Positions 18,091 through 25,072 of a stretch of 33,697 nt of DNA are shown here, piece by piece; the first letter of the stretch is position 1; every line of letters begins with the position of its first letter. The notes beneath the pieces are model-generated. The model did no database searches, was not told the origin of the DNA, and worked only from the letters and a program-made list of their open reading frames with translations. Source of the DNA: Bacteroidales bacterium (GTDB lineage Bacteria > Bacteroidota > Bacteroidia > Bacteroidales > Cfx3-03); NCBI GenBank assembly GCA_023251485.1, contig JAHEYR010000014.1, forward strand, positions 1-33,697, read 5' to 3'. Both the position numbers and the translations under genes were made by a program.

Positions 18091-18119
18091 AGAGCGGGGA
18101 AGTGGCGCTTTCCCGCTCT
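18091..18119. terminator. GC-rich hairpin between FecR and SusC
   Basis: AGAGCGGGGAA (18091-18101) pairs with TTTCCCGCTCT (18109-18119): an 11-bp stem with one G-T pair and a 7-nt loop. In the minus direction no T run follows, so it may be an incomplete terminator or attenuator that lowers read-through from the sigma-FecR unit into SusC. The T-rich side faces the plus direction. Confidence 0.55.
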
Positions 18120-18184
18120 TTCAGCTTTTAAAGAAATCCTGTTTTTCCTTCATAGGCAACATGTTTAATTTTAAAAGCAGTGAA

Positions 18185-19195
18185 TTAATAAATGTAAATT
18201 AGATTCTTTTGAATGGTATAATTCATGTGGGTGTTGATCTTGATGACTTTTAGAATCGTATCAATTGATTCGTAATCAAAGAAGGTCCCCGAGAAAGTAA
18301 GATGTTTTATTTTTTGATTGTGGAAGATGAAGGTCACCCGATGTGATCGTTCTAGTCTCTTTGCAATTTCTTCAAAAGTGAGATTTACAAAACGTGATTC
18401 ACCGAACCTCCATGCAGAGTATAATTCAGTGTCCACATTTTGAACTGCAATATTTTTCCGGTCGGATGAGAGTGTCGCTTTTTGTCCGGGTTTAATGATT
18501 GTATGTTCTTTTTGATTTCCAGCACCGACTGAAACGGATCCCTCTACCAGAACCGTGCTGATTTCATCCGAGTTTTCATATCCTGTTACGATGAAAGCTG
18601 TACCGAGTGCTTTTACAGTAAATCCTGAACTATTTACAATAAATGGATGTGCTGAATCCTTTTTGACTTGAAAATAAGCTTCTCCTTTTAGATCGACGCT
18701 TCTTATTTTGCCCTCTTTGTGATAACAAAATGAACTACATGAGTTGATCCAAACCTTTGTTCCATCGGGTAATATCGTTTTGGTTCGTTCACCTTTTCCG
18801 GTAATAATGATGATGCCGGGATCTTTTTCTGAATTATATTTAGTTTGGTGGTTGAAAAGAAGGAAAGAAAATAGCATGCCAACGAGAAGGATGGCGGCAT
18901 ATTTAAACAACGTAAGTGCAAGTTTAACGATGGGTGTTTTAGCCTGCTGAGTATTGTGAGACGATTCATTTATCCTTTCCAAAAGGAGTTTCCATTCTGT
19001 CGTTGAATTAGCTTCATTTAAACGTGTACTCCACAACCCGGCATCACAAATCTCTTTGAGCTTAAAGTATAGCGCTTCGTTTTCTTTATCTTTTTCTATC
19101 CACTCTAAAATTTCTTTCTTTTCCTCTTCAGTAGCATTTCTGCCTGATAGTTGCTTTGAAATTAAAGTAATGTAGTAGTCATCTTTTGAGTTCAT
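18185..19195 (-). CDS. FecR family anti-sigma factor (336 aa)
   Basis: Inner-membrane anti-sigma factor. The cytoplasmic N-terminus (1-95, with ATEEEKKEILEWIEKDKEN) binds the sigma factor; one membrane helix spans about 98-115; the periplasmic FecR domain (about 126-225) contains RTKTILPDGTKVWINSCSSF and VDLKGEAYFQVKKDSAHPFIV; the C-terminal DUF4974 domain (about 265-335) contains FVNLTFEEIAKRLERSH. DUF4974 is where the STN domain of the partner SusC is expected to dock. It follows the ECF sigma gene by 98 bp, which holds a perfect 9-bp inverted repeat. Together sigma, FecR and STN-SusC form a trans-envelope switch that induces the locus when substrate is bound. Confidence 0.95.
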   Translation of the reverse strand: MNSKDDYYITLISKQLSGRNATEEEKKEILEWIEKDKENEALYFKLKEICDAGLWSTRLNEANSTTEWKLLLERINESSHNTQQAKTPIVKLALTLFKYAAILLVGMLFSFLLFNHQTKYNSEKDPGIIIITGKGERTKTILPDGTKVWINSCSSFCYHKEGKIRSVDLKGEAYFQVKKDSAHPFIVNSSGFTVKALGTAFIVTGYENSDEISTVLVEGSVSVGAGNQKEHTIIKPGQKATLSSDRKNIAVQNVDTELYSAWRFGESRFVNLTFEEIAKRLERSHRVTFIFHNQKIKHLTFSGTFFDYESIDTILKVIKINTHMNYTIQKNLIYIY

Positions 19196-19213
19196 ATTAT
19201 TATTCCCTTTTGT

Positions 19214-19238
19214 AGTATGACACCTAAATTGTCATACT
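19214..19238. promoter_or_regulatory. Inverted repeat between sigma and FecR genes
   Basis: AGTATGACA (19214-19222) and TGTCATACT (19230-19238) form a perfect 9-bp dyad with a 7-nt loop. No T run follows, so it is not a clear terminator. It may be an mRNA hairpin that sets the sigma to FecR ratio; function unknown. Confidence 0.4.
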
Positions 19239-19293
19239 TACTTACATTGGAAATGAAAATTGTAAAGAAATAATTTGAAATTATAATGGAGGG

Positions 19294-19884
19294 TTAATGC
19301 GAAAGAAGAAACAGGAAAAGGGGAAGGTAATCTTTTAGGTGCTCTTTAAGTATTTTAAGCGCCCGATAGTTTTGGTGCTCAACTGTTCTTATTGATAAAT
19401 TCAATGTCTCTGCGATAGTTTTGTTGTCAATTCCTTCAATGCGACTCAGCAGGAATATTTTCTTACAACTTTCAGGCAATGAATCAATACTCTTTTTAAA
19501 AATCTCTTCAATATCCTTAAAATAGATACTTACATGGCTTTCCTGGAGTTCATCGAAATAACTTAACTCCATTTCTTTAAATCTTAATTCGATTGAATTT
19601 TGGTAGCGCAATCTTACTTTTTCATTTCTGAGATGATTAAGACATCTATTGTGAAGCATTTGAAAGAGATAAGCACTTAATGAAGTGTTAATTTGAAGGA
19701 GAAGTCTCTTCTCCCAAAAGCAAAAGAATACATCTTGAACAATATCTTTTGCTAATTCGATGTCGTCTACATACTTTCTGCAAAATGCATATAACTTCGG
19801 ACGGAGGTCTAAATAGATCGTCTCAAACGAGTCAATATCTCCCGCTCTGATTTTAGTGATTACATCTTGTTCAGAAATAGACAT
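19294..19884 (-). CDS. ECF RNA polymerase sigma factor, FecI type (196 aa)
   Basis: A Bacteroidota ECF sigma-70 factor. Region 2 is LRPKLYAFCRKYVDDIELAKDIVQDVFFCFWEK (about residues 27-59), and region 4 is SLPESCKKIFLLSRIEGIDNKTIAETLNLSIRTVEHQNYRALKILKEHL (about 136-185), a helix-turn-helix that binds the -35 region of target promoters. Directly upstream of the FecR anti-sigma gene and the STN-bearing SusC, it most likely turns on SusC-SusD and perhaps other units of the locus. A 7-bp hairpin AAGGGTA/TACCCTT lies in its leader (19919-19937). A terminator separates it from the GH3 gene upstream. Confidence 0.95.
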   Translation of the reverse strand: MSISEQDVITKIRAGDIDSFETIYLDLRPKLYAFCRKYVDDIELAKDIVQDVFFCFWEKRLLLQINTSLSAYLFQMLHNRCLNHLRNEKVRLRYQNSIELRFKEMELSYFDELQESHVSIYFKDIEEIFKKSIDSLPESCKKIFLLSRIEGIDNKTIAETLNLSIRTVEHQNYRALKILKEHLKDYLPLFLFLLSH

Positions 19885-19981
19885 AATACCTCTTTTTGTC
19901 CGTTACCTGTATGGTTATAAGGGTAAAAAATACCCTTTAAAATTTGTTGCCAAAGTAATCAAATTTTAAAGTAGTTTTAAG

Positions 19982-20055
19982 AAAAAATAAGAAAAAAAGC
20001 AATTTCATCAAATAACGAGGAGGCACGATGAACGTCCTTCGTTATTTGATGAAAT
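19982..20055 (-). terminator. Rho-independent terminator after the GH3 gene
   Basis: ATTTCATCAAATAACGA (20002-20018) and its exact reverse complement (20039-20055) form a 17-bp stem with a 20-nt loop. In the minus direction a long T-rich tract follows (19999 down to 19982). It isolates the GH3 gene from the sigma operon. Confidence 0.85.
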
Positions 20056-20068
20056 CAGTGAGTAAATA

Positions 20069-22651
20069 TTAGTTGATCAATTTAATAGCGTGTGTCAGCA
20101 GAATGTTTTCTGCGGAAGCTCCTATCATGAGTTTATATTCGCCCAGTTCAACTTTCCAGCATTTATTGGCTTCATCCCAGTGGCGTAATTGATCCACTGC
20201 GAATTTTAAATTGATTGTTTTTGATTCTCCTTTTTTCATGGCGACTCTCTTAAATGCCACCAATTGTTTGACCGGTTGCTTATATTCAGCTTTCTCCTGA
20301 TGAGCATAAAGTTGTACAACCTCGTCCCCATTGTATTTGCCACTATTTTTAATGGTGACCATTACTTCAACAGAATCCTTCGAAGAATAAGCCTCTTTCT
20401 TACTATAGAAATTGGTGTAATCAAATTTAGTATAGCTTAATCCAAAGCCGAACGGATAAAGCGGTTTCTTGTCAATGTATTGATAGGTTCTTCCCTTTGA
20501 AATTTCATAATCGTCAAAAGGCAGGAGGTCGTCAACTGATTTATAAAAGGTCAGCGGTAACCTGCCAGCAGGGTTATAATCTCCGAATAATACATCGGCT
20601 ACGGCTGTACCTCCTTGTTCTCCAGGATACCATGCATCTAAAATCGCAGGGATATTTGCATCGATCCAGTTGATTGCTAAAGGGCTTCCGGCAACCAGGA
20701 CGACGATTGTTTTAGGATTCACTTTGAAGAGTTCTTTGATTAAAGCCTCCTGATCGGCCGGAAGGTTTAGGTCTTTTTTATCCTGACCTTCTCTTTCAAT
20801 GCTTTTGTTGATTCCTAAAACAGCTATTACATAGTCAGATTCTTTAGCTGCTTTCTTCTCTTTTGCATAAATCTCTTCTTTAGCTTCTTCTGGTAGTGAC
20901 CATTTTAATTGAGCAATAGCATCACCGGCGCGATCATAATATTCCATCACAACTTTATATTCTTTGCCTGCTTGCATGAATAGTTTGACTTTATTGCTAA
21001 TGTTTGAACGGTCAACCCATTGATCAATCACACATTTATCATTGATATATAAACGTAAGCCATCATCAGAATTGGCTGAGATCGCATATTCTCCTGTGAT
21101 CTTAGGTGTTAACATACCCGTCCAACGAATCGATTTTGGACTTTTGGGAATAAATGGATCAGGTGGTTGATTTGCCGGATCAAAATTAACAATGGATTCG
21201 ACTCTGCTTTTAGCTTCTCCAGTCAAGTTCATTGTTGAAAAATATTCCGTTTTTAATCCCTTCGTCTTTGACTTTTCTAAGTGAAAGTAATTTGCCGGAA
21301 TTAACTCAGACCCCTCTTCGCGGTTTGTCCAGGGCACATAGTTAATCTTGATTTTCTTTCCGGCTTTGATTTTTATCCCTTCTAAAATACTGACCGGAGT
21401 ATTTAATGGTACCCCGCTATAATCCCCAAATTCACAAACACCCGCATTGATACCAACGATCGCGATTGACTTGATCGACTGTTTATTTAATGGGAGTATG
21501 TTTTGCTCATTCTTCAACAACACAATAGATTGCTTGGCGGTCTCAAGTGCCAGATCTTGATGCTCTTTGCACCCTACCATTGCTGGTGCGATTTTATTAT
21601 AGGGAACAGATTCAGGGTTGTCATAAACACCAAGTTTGAATCGGGCTCTTAATACTCTGATGGCGGCACTGTCTATCTGAGTTTCTGTGACCATTTTTTT
21701 ATTGTATGCATCTAATAAGAAAGTCGTGAAGGTATCTTCTCCACACTCCAGATCCAGCCCTGCATCTAATGCTAATTTAGCTGCTTCTGTTTTATTCCTC
21801 GCATATTTATGATTTGTCACCAATAACTCGGGCCCTCCACAATCAGAAACCACATAGCCGTTGAAGCCCCATTCAGTGCGGAGGATATCAGTCAATAAAA
21901 GTTTATTAGCTGTACATGGAATTCCATTTACTGCATTATAAGCACTCATAATCGATTCAGCCTTTCCTTCTTTGATGGCAACTTCGAAAGGTGCCAGATA
22001 ATATTCGCGCATGGAACGGTCACTCATGATGGCATTGCATTCAAAACGATTGTGTTCTTCGTTGTTTGCTGTATAATGTTTTGGTGTAGCAACAGTCTTT
22101 AAGTATTTTGGGTCATTACCTTGTAGGCCTTTGATAAAAGCAACCCCCATGCGGCCACTCAGGAATGGGTCTTCACCATAGGTCTCGGGTGTCCTTCCCC
22201 AGCGCGGATCGCGTGCCAGATTGATATCGGGTGACCAAAATGCAAGCAGGTCACTATAAAGATCTTTTTGATTCTCTCCTTGCTTCAGCTCATTCCAGCG
22301 GGCTCTTGCTTCAGTTGAGATGGTTGAAGAAACTGTGTAGATGAGATCCGTATTCCACGTTGCAGCAAAAGCAATAGCCTGTGGAAATACGGTAAACTTT
22401 CCAGGTCGAACAATGCCATGCAGGGCTTCATTTCCATGATAATATTTTGGGATGTCTAATCGGGGAAACCCTTTGAATGTTGCATGTAATAAAGATATTT
22501 TCTCTTCGACCGTAAGTCGGGAAACAAGATCTTTAGCCCTTTGATCAGATGATAGCTTTTCATCTCTGAAGGGTGGCGTTTTACTATTATCTTGTGCTTG
22601 TGCAACATTAAATAGTAAAAGCGTTATTATACAAAGTAAAGTTATACGCAT
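20069..22651 (-). CDS. Secreted GH3 glycosidase with PA14 insert (860 aa)
   Basis: Glycoside hydrolase family 3 enzyme with signal peptide (1-20). The N-terminal TIM barrel carries PDINLARDPRWGRTPETYGEDP, KHYTANNEE (substrate Lys191-His192) and the nucleophile D270 in GYVVSDCGG. The alpha/beta domain begins about residue 375 and is interrupted by a PA14 domain (about 466-587, WTGMLTPKITGEYAISANSDDG), a carbohydrate-binding insert seen in beta-glucosidase and xylosidase-type members. The segment SIEREGQDKKDLNLP (618-632) lies near the acid/base. A fibronectin-III-like C-terminal domain ends the protein. Specificity (beta-glucoside, xyloside, alpha-L-arabinofuranoside or galactoside) cannot be set by eye. 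It lies upstream of the sigma gene with its own terminator, so it may be regulated separately from SusCD. Confidence 0.95.
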   Translation of the reverse strand: MRITLLCIITLLLFNVAQAQDNSKTPPFRDEKLSSDQRAKDLVSRLTVEEKISLLHATFKGFPRLDIPKYYHGNEALHGIVRPGKFTVFPQAIAFAATWNTDLIYTVSSTISTEARARWNELKQGENQKDLYSDLLAFWSPDINLARDPRWGRTPETYGEDPFLSGRMGVAFIKGLQGNDPKYLKTVATPKHYTANNEEHNRFECNAIMSDRSMREYYLAPFEVAIKEGKAESIMSAYNAVNGIPCTANKLLLTDILRTEWGFNGYVVSDCGGPELLVTNHKYARNKTEAAKLALDAGLDLECGEDTFTTFLLDAYNKKMVTETQIDSAAIRVLRARFKLGVYDNPESVPYNKIAPAMVGCKEHQDLALETAKQSIVLLKNEQNILPLNKQSIKSIAIVGINAGVCEFGDYSGVPLNTPVSILEGIKIKAGKKIKINYVPWTNREEGSELIPANYFHLEKSKTKGLKTEYFSTMNLTGEAKSRVESIVNFDPANQPPDPFIPKSPKSIRWTGMLTPKITGEYAISANSDDGLRLYINDKCVIDQWVDRSNISNKVKLFMQAGKEYKVVMEYYDRAGDAIAQLKWSLPEEAKEEIYAKEKKAAKESDYVIAVLGINKSIEREGQDKKDLNLPADQEALIKELFKVNPKTIVVLVAGSPLAINWIDANIPAILDAWYPGEQGGTAVADVLFGDYNPAGRLPLTFYKSVDDLLPFDDYEISKGRTYQYIDKKPLYPFGFGLSYTKFDYTNFYSKKEAYSSKDSVEVMVTIKNSGKYNGDEVVQLYAHQEKAEYKQPVKQLVAFKRVAMKKGESKTINLKFAVDQLRHWDEANKCWKVELGEYKLMIGASAENILLTHAIKLIN

Positions 22652-22661
22652 AAATATGGTT

Positions 22662-22937
22662 TTAGTTTTTATGATTTTGATTCCATCTTTCGAGTTTGGG
22701 GATATTCATAGCAAAAAGCTTTGCGATAAGACGAGGGAATTTCATTTCAACTAACTTTTCTACTACAAGGCTTTTCATCTCCACTGCAGTTATATCAGGT
22801 CGCGTAAATTGACCAGATATAAAACAATGACTGCAATACATCAATGATTTTGAACCATCAGTATTCGTACCTCCTCCAATGGGGTCTTGTTTTAATGGCA
22901 TGCCACAACTTTGACAGACTTTATATGCTTTTTCCAT
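22662..22937 (-). CDS. Small putative zinc-ribbon protein (91 aa)
   Basis: A small soluble protein with two CxxC knuckles: C8/C11 (CQSCGMPL) and C35/C38 (YCSHCF), the pattern of the putative zinc-ribbon family whose members read CQSCGMPL near the N-terminus. The second half is a helical tail (about 48-90). Its role is unknown. Its stop lies only 10 bp before the GH3 start on the same strand, so the two could be co-transcribed, although no functional link is evident; chance proximity is equally possible. Confidence 0.85.
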   Translation of the reverse strand: MEKAYKVCQSCGMPLKQDPIGGGTNTDGSKSLMYCSHCFISGQFTRPDITAVEMKSLVVEKLVEMKFPRLIAKLFAMNIPKLERWNQNHKN

Positions 22938-23065
22938 TTCACGAATCTTTAACTGTGAGAATTACACTTATGTAAAATTAGTAAAAAAACAAATAGAACA
23001 ATGTTGGTTCTTGATTCAGTCAAGAAAATGGAGGCGAGTGTTTGTTTTATTATATCAACCTTAAC

Positions 23066-23147
23066 CGTCATTTCGGCTGTTTGGGAGAAATCTCTTATTA
23101 ATTGCGGGTATTTATAAGCAGATTTCTCCCAAACGGTCGAAATGACG
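23066..23147. repeat. 28-nt inverted-repeat element, copy 2
   Basis: Left arm 23066-23093 and right arm 23120-23147 match at 26 of 28 positions as an inverted repeat around a 26-nt loop. The arms are nearly the same as those of the copy at 12993-13073 (CGTCATTTCG start, TTGGGAGAAATCT end), while the loops differ. It lies between the Rrf2 gene and the zinc-ribbon gene. Confidence 0.9.
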
Positions 23148-23221
23148 ACTGATTTAGAAATGAATTCTGTCAATAGAGAAGCAAAGGAAGTGTGATTTAA
23201 TTTGCTGAAATTCTAATTTCT

Positions 23222-23632
23222 TTACTTCGAAATGCTTTTAGCAAGACTCTGAACGGTATCTTCTGAAACTAACTTATTAATAGCATTTCTTATAGGTGCA
23301 TATTGATCATGTAGTGGACAACGATTGTTTTCATCACATTGTTTTAATCCAAATCCACAACCCGAAAAGGTTCTGTCGCCTTCAGTAGCTAATATCAAAT
23401 CTTTAAGCGGAAGTTCTGGTTTCTCCACATCAAAGTAGAAACCTCCTCCTTTCCCTTTTGTTGAAGCAATAAAGCCAAGACGAACAAGGCGTTGTAAGAT
23501 CTTGGCCATGTAAAATTGAGGTGAGTCTATCTCTTTTGCTATCTCTACGATACCTGGCTTTTTACCTAGCATGTTTTGTGTCTGGATATAAACCAGCCCT
23601 CTAAGTGCATATTCCGTCTCTTTATTAAACAC
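23222..23632 (-). CDS. Rrf2 family Fe-S regulator (136 aa)
   Basis: A winged-helix Rrf2 regulator. The N-terminal FNKETEYALRGLVYIQ helix, the HTH around PGIVEIAKEIDSPQFYMAKILQRLVRLGFI and the wing STKGKGGGFYF are typical. Three cysteines C92, C99 and C105 (in GCGFGLKQCDENNRCPLH) match the Fe-S cluster ligands of IscR/NsrR, so it probably senses NO, oxygen or cluster supply. I chose the GTG at 23632: a longer frame to 23704 exists, but it would start upstream of the gene's own promoter. It is divergent from ric, and a palindrome overlaps the promoters. Likely represses ric and itself; NsrR-like function is inferred from context. Confidence 0.92.
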   Translation of the reverse strand: MFNKETEYALRGLVYIQTQNMLGKKPGIVEIAKEIDSPQFYMAKILQRLVRLGFIASTKGKGGGFYFDVEKPELPLKDLILATEGDRTFSGCGFGLKQCDENNRCPLHDQYAPIRNAINKLVSEDTVQSLAKSISK

Positions 23633-23665
23633 AATCTTTCTTTTTAATGTGGTTTGTTTTCTGAA

Positions 23666-23696
23666 CAAAGATAGAAATAATATGTTATAATACAAA
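23666..23696 (-). promoter_or_regulatory. Promoter of the Rrf2 gene
   Basis: On the minus strand TTTG (23693-23696), a 19-bp spacer and TATCTTTG (23666-23673) fit the Bacteroidota consensus. It places transcription start downstream of 23704 and so supports the GTG start at 23632. Confidence 0.7.
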
Positions 23697-23714
23697 AGGA
23701 CCATTTAGTCCTTT
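23695..23714. promoter_or_regulatory. Candidate Rrf2 operator palindrome
   Basis: AAAGGAC (23695-23701), 6-nt spacer, GTCCTTT (23708-23714): a perfect 7+7 dyad. It overlaps the -33 element of the Rrf2 gene and the -33 region of ric, so one protein could control both. Binding by the Rrf2 protein is inferred. Confidence 0.6.
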
Positions 23715-23730
23715 AATGTAAAATGTTTTG

Positions 23731-23738
23731 TATATTTG
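23731..23738 (+). promoter_or_regulatory. -7 element of the ric promoter
   Basis: TATATTTG fits TAnnTTTG and lies 26 bp before the ric ATG. The -33 region falls within or beside the operator palindrome and lacks a clear TTTG, as expected for a regulated promoter. Confidence 0.6.
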
Positions 23739-23764
23739 CAGTCTAAAATTTAAAATCTAAAGAA

Positions 23765-24466
23765 ATGACAAAGATATTATTTGACGCCAATACTGTTGGT
23801 GAGATCGTAGCTAATGATTTCAGAGCTGCATCCGTATTTAAAAATGCAGGTATTGATTTCTGTTGTGGAGGAAATAAAAGTCTCCATCAGGCTTGTGATG
23901 AAAAAGGGGTGGATGTGACAACGCTTGAAAAGGAATTGAACGAGCTCAACCAATTACCAGTAAATGAGTCGCAAAGATTTAATGAATGGGACCTAGATTT
24001 CTTGAGCGATTATATTGTAAATACCCATCATAAATTTGTTAAAAAGACGTTACCAGAACTGGTTTTCTATACTCAGAAAATTGCACGGGTTCATGGTCCG
24101 AATCATCCAGAACTAGCTGAAGTTGCCTCATTATTTGAAACTATAAATGAAGAGTTGACGCAGCATCTTCAGCATGAAGAGGAGGTGTTATTTCCTGCAA
24201 TAAAGGAAGTACTAAAAAGCAATAGCTTAGCGGCAAAAAAAACTGTCATATCTGAGATAACACGTATGCGTGGAGAACATGAAGTCGCCGGATCAGCAAT
24301 TGATAGAATCAGTGACTTAACACAGAAGTACCTTGTTCCTTCTGATGCTTGTAATACCTATCAGGTGTCTCTTAAATTATTAGAGCAGTTTGATCATGAT
24401 CTCCATATTCATGTTCATCTCGAAAATAATATCTTGTATCCGAAATCATTGGTATTAGCAAATTAA
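23765..24466 (+). CDS. ric: Iron-sulfur cluster repair di-iron protein (233 aa)
   Basis: A RIC/YtfE/ScdA protein that restores Fe-S clusters damaged by nitric oxide or oxidants. The N-terminal ScdA domain carries DFCCGGNKSL (31-40) with C33-C34. The hemerythrin-like domain holds the di-iron ligands by pattern: H88 or H89, H134 and E138 in TQHLQHEEEVLFP, H172 in GEHEVAG, and H216 and E220 in HIHVHLENNILYP. Length is close to the E. coli protein (about 220). Divergent from an Fe-S Rrf2 regulator and followed after 13 bp by a second hemerythrin gene, it is very probably induced when that regulator's cluster is lost. The symbol follows the family name; ytfE or scdA are equivalents. Confidence 0.95.
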   Translation: MTKILFDANTVGEIVANDFRAASVFKNAGIDFCCGGNKSLHQACDEKGVDVTTLEKELNELNQLPVNESQRFNEWDLDFLSDYIVNTHHKFVKKTLPELVFYTQKIARVHGPNHPELAEVASLFETINEELTQHLQHEEEVLFPAIKEVLKSNSLAAKKTVISEITRMRGEHEVAGSAIDRISDLTQKYLVPSDACNTYQVSLKLLEQFDHDLHIHVHLENNILYPKSLVLAN

Positions 24467-24479
24467 AACGACATATATT

Positions 24480-25025
24480 ATGAACAGCGCAACAAAAAAT
24501 CTGGAGAACGATCACGTTCATATCCTCCGTTTAATTGATGTGATGGAACGTGCTACTAAAGCAGAATCTCCCGATGTAAACCATCTGGAGTTAATGGTTG
24601 ATTTGATTAAAAGTTTTGCGGATGGTTTTCATCATGCCAAGGAAGAGACATTATTGTTTCCATTATTGGTTGAAAAAGGATTTTCGCTAGAGCAGGGACC
24701 TGTTGGTGTGATGCTGAATGAGCATGTTCAGGGACGAAATTATGTAAAAGGAATGACTGAAAACATTGCCCTTTATAAGACGGGAAATCAGAACGCTCTT
24801 CCTCTGATCTACCAGAACATGAATGGATACATCTCTCTTTTGCGAAATCACATCAATAAAGAGAACAATATATTATTTAAAATGGCAGATAGGGTACTCA
24901 CTGAAAATGATCACGAAACCCTTTTGCATCAATATGGCGAGATTGATACTCACAATATTTGTGGGGGAGATTTAAACCAATGCCTTAGCAAGATCGAAAC
25001 ACTTGCCAAGGCATATAATGTTTAA
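24480..25025 (+). CDS. Hemerythrin-domain protein (181 aa)
   Basis: A second hemerythrin HHE protein, in operon with ric (13-bp gap). Likely metal ligands: H12 or H14 in ENDHVHI, H52 and E56 in FHHAKEETLLFP, H82 in NEHVQGR, and H124 and E128 in RNHINKENNILF. A C-terminal tail (about 145-181) contains two Cys (ICGGDLNQC). Such proteins bind O2 or NO at a di-iron site. Close relatives co-occur with Ric or hybrid cluster protein in anaerobes; here it probably works in the same NO/oxygen response. Role inferred from context. Confidence 0.9.
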   Translation: MNSATKNLENDHVHILRLIDVMERATKAESPDVNHLELMVDLIKSFADGFHHAKEETLLFPLLVEKGFSLEQGPVGVMLNEHVQGRNYVKGMTENIALYKTGNQNALPLIYQNMNGYISLLRNHINKENNILFKMADRVLTENDHETLLHQYGEIDTHNICGGDLNQCLSKIETLAKAYNV

Positions 25026-25045
25026 ATATTTAATAGTAGTTAAAA

Positions 25046-25072
25046 GGCTAGGCTCCTTTTCGGGGTCTAGTC
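25046..25072 (-). terminator. Hairpin at the end of the TonB receptor gene
   Basis: GGCTAG (25046-25051) pairs with CTAGTC (25067-25072), with inner GC pairs around a TTTTC loop. In the minus direction TTTT follows at once. It overlaps the receptor's stop codon and also lies just past the hemerythrin gene, so it may stop transcription from both sides. Confidence 0.55.

Noticed and set aside
22949-23173. 74-aa minus-strand frame between the Rrf2 and zinc-ribbon genes
   Set aside because: It runs through the second inverted-repeat element and has no signal or domain.
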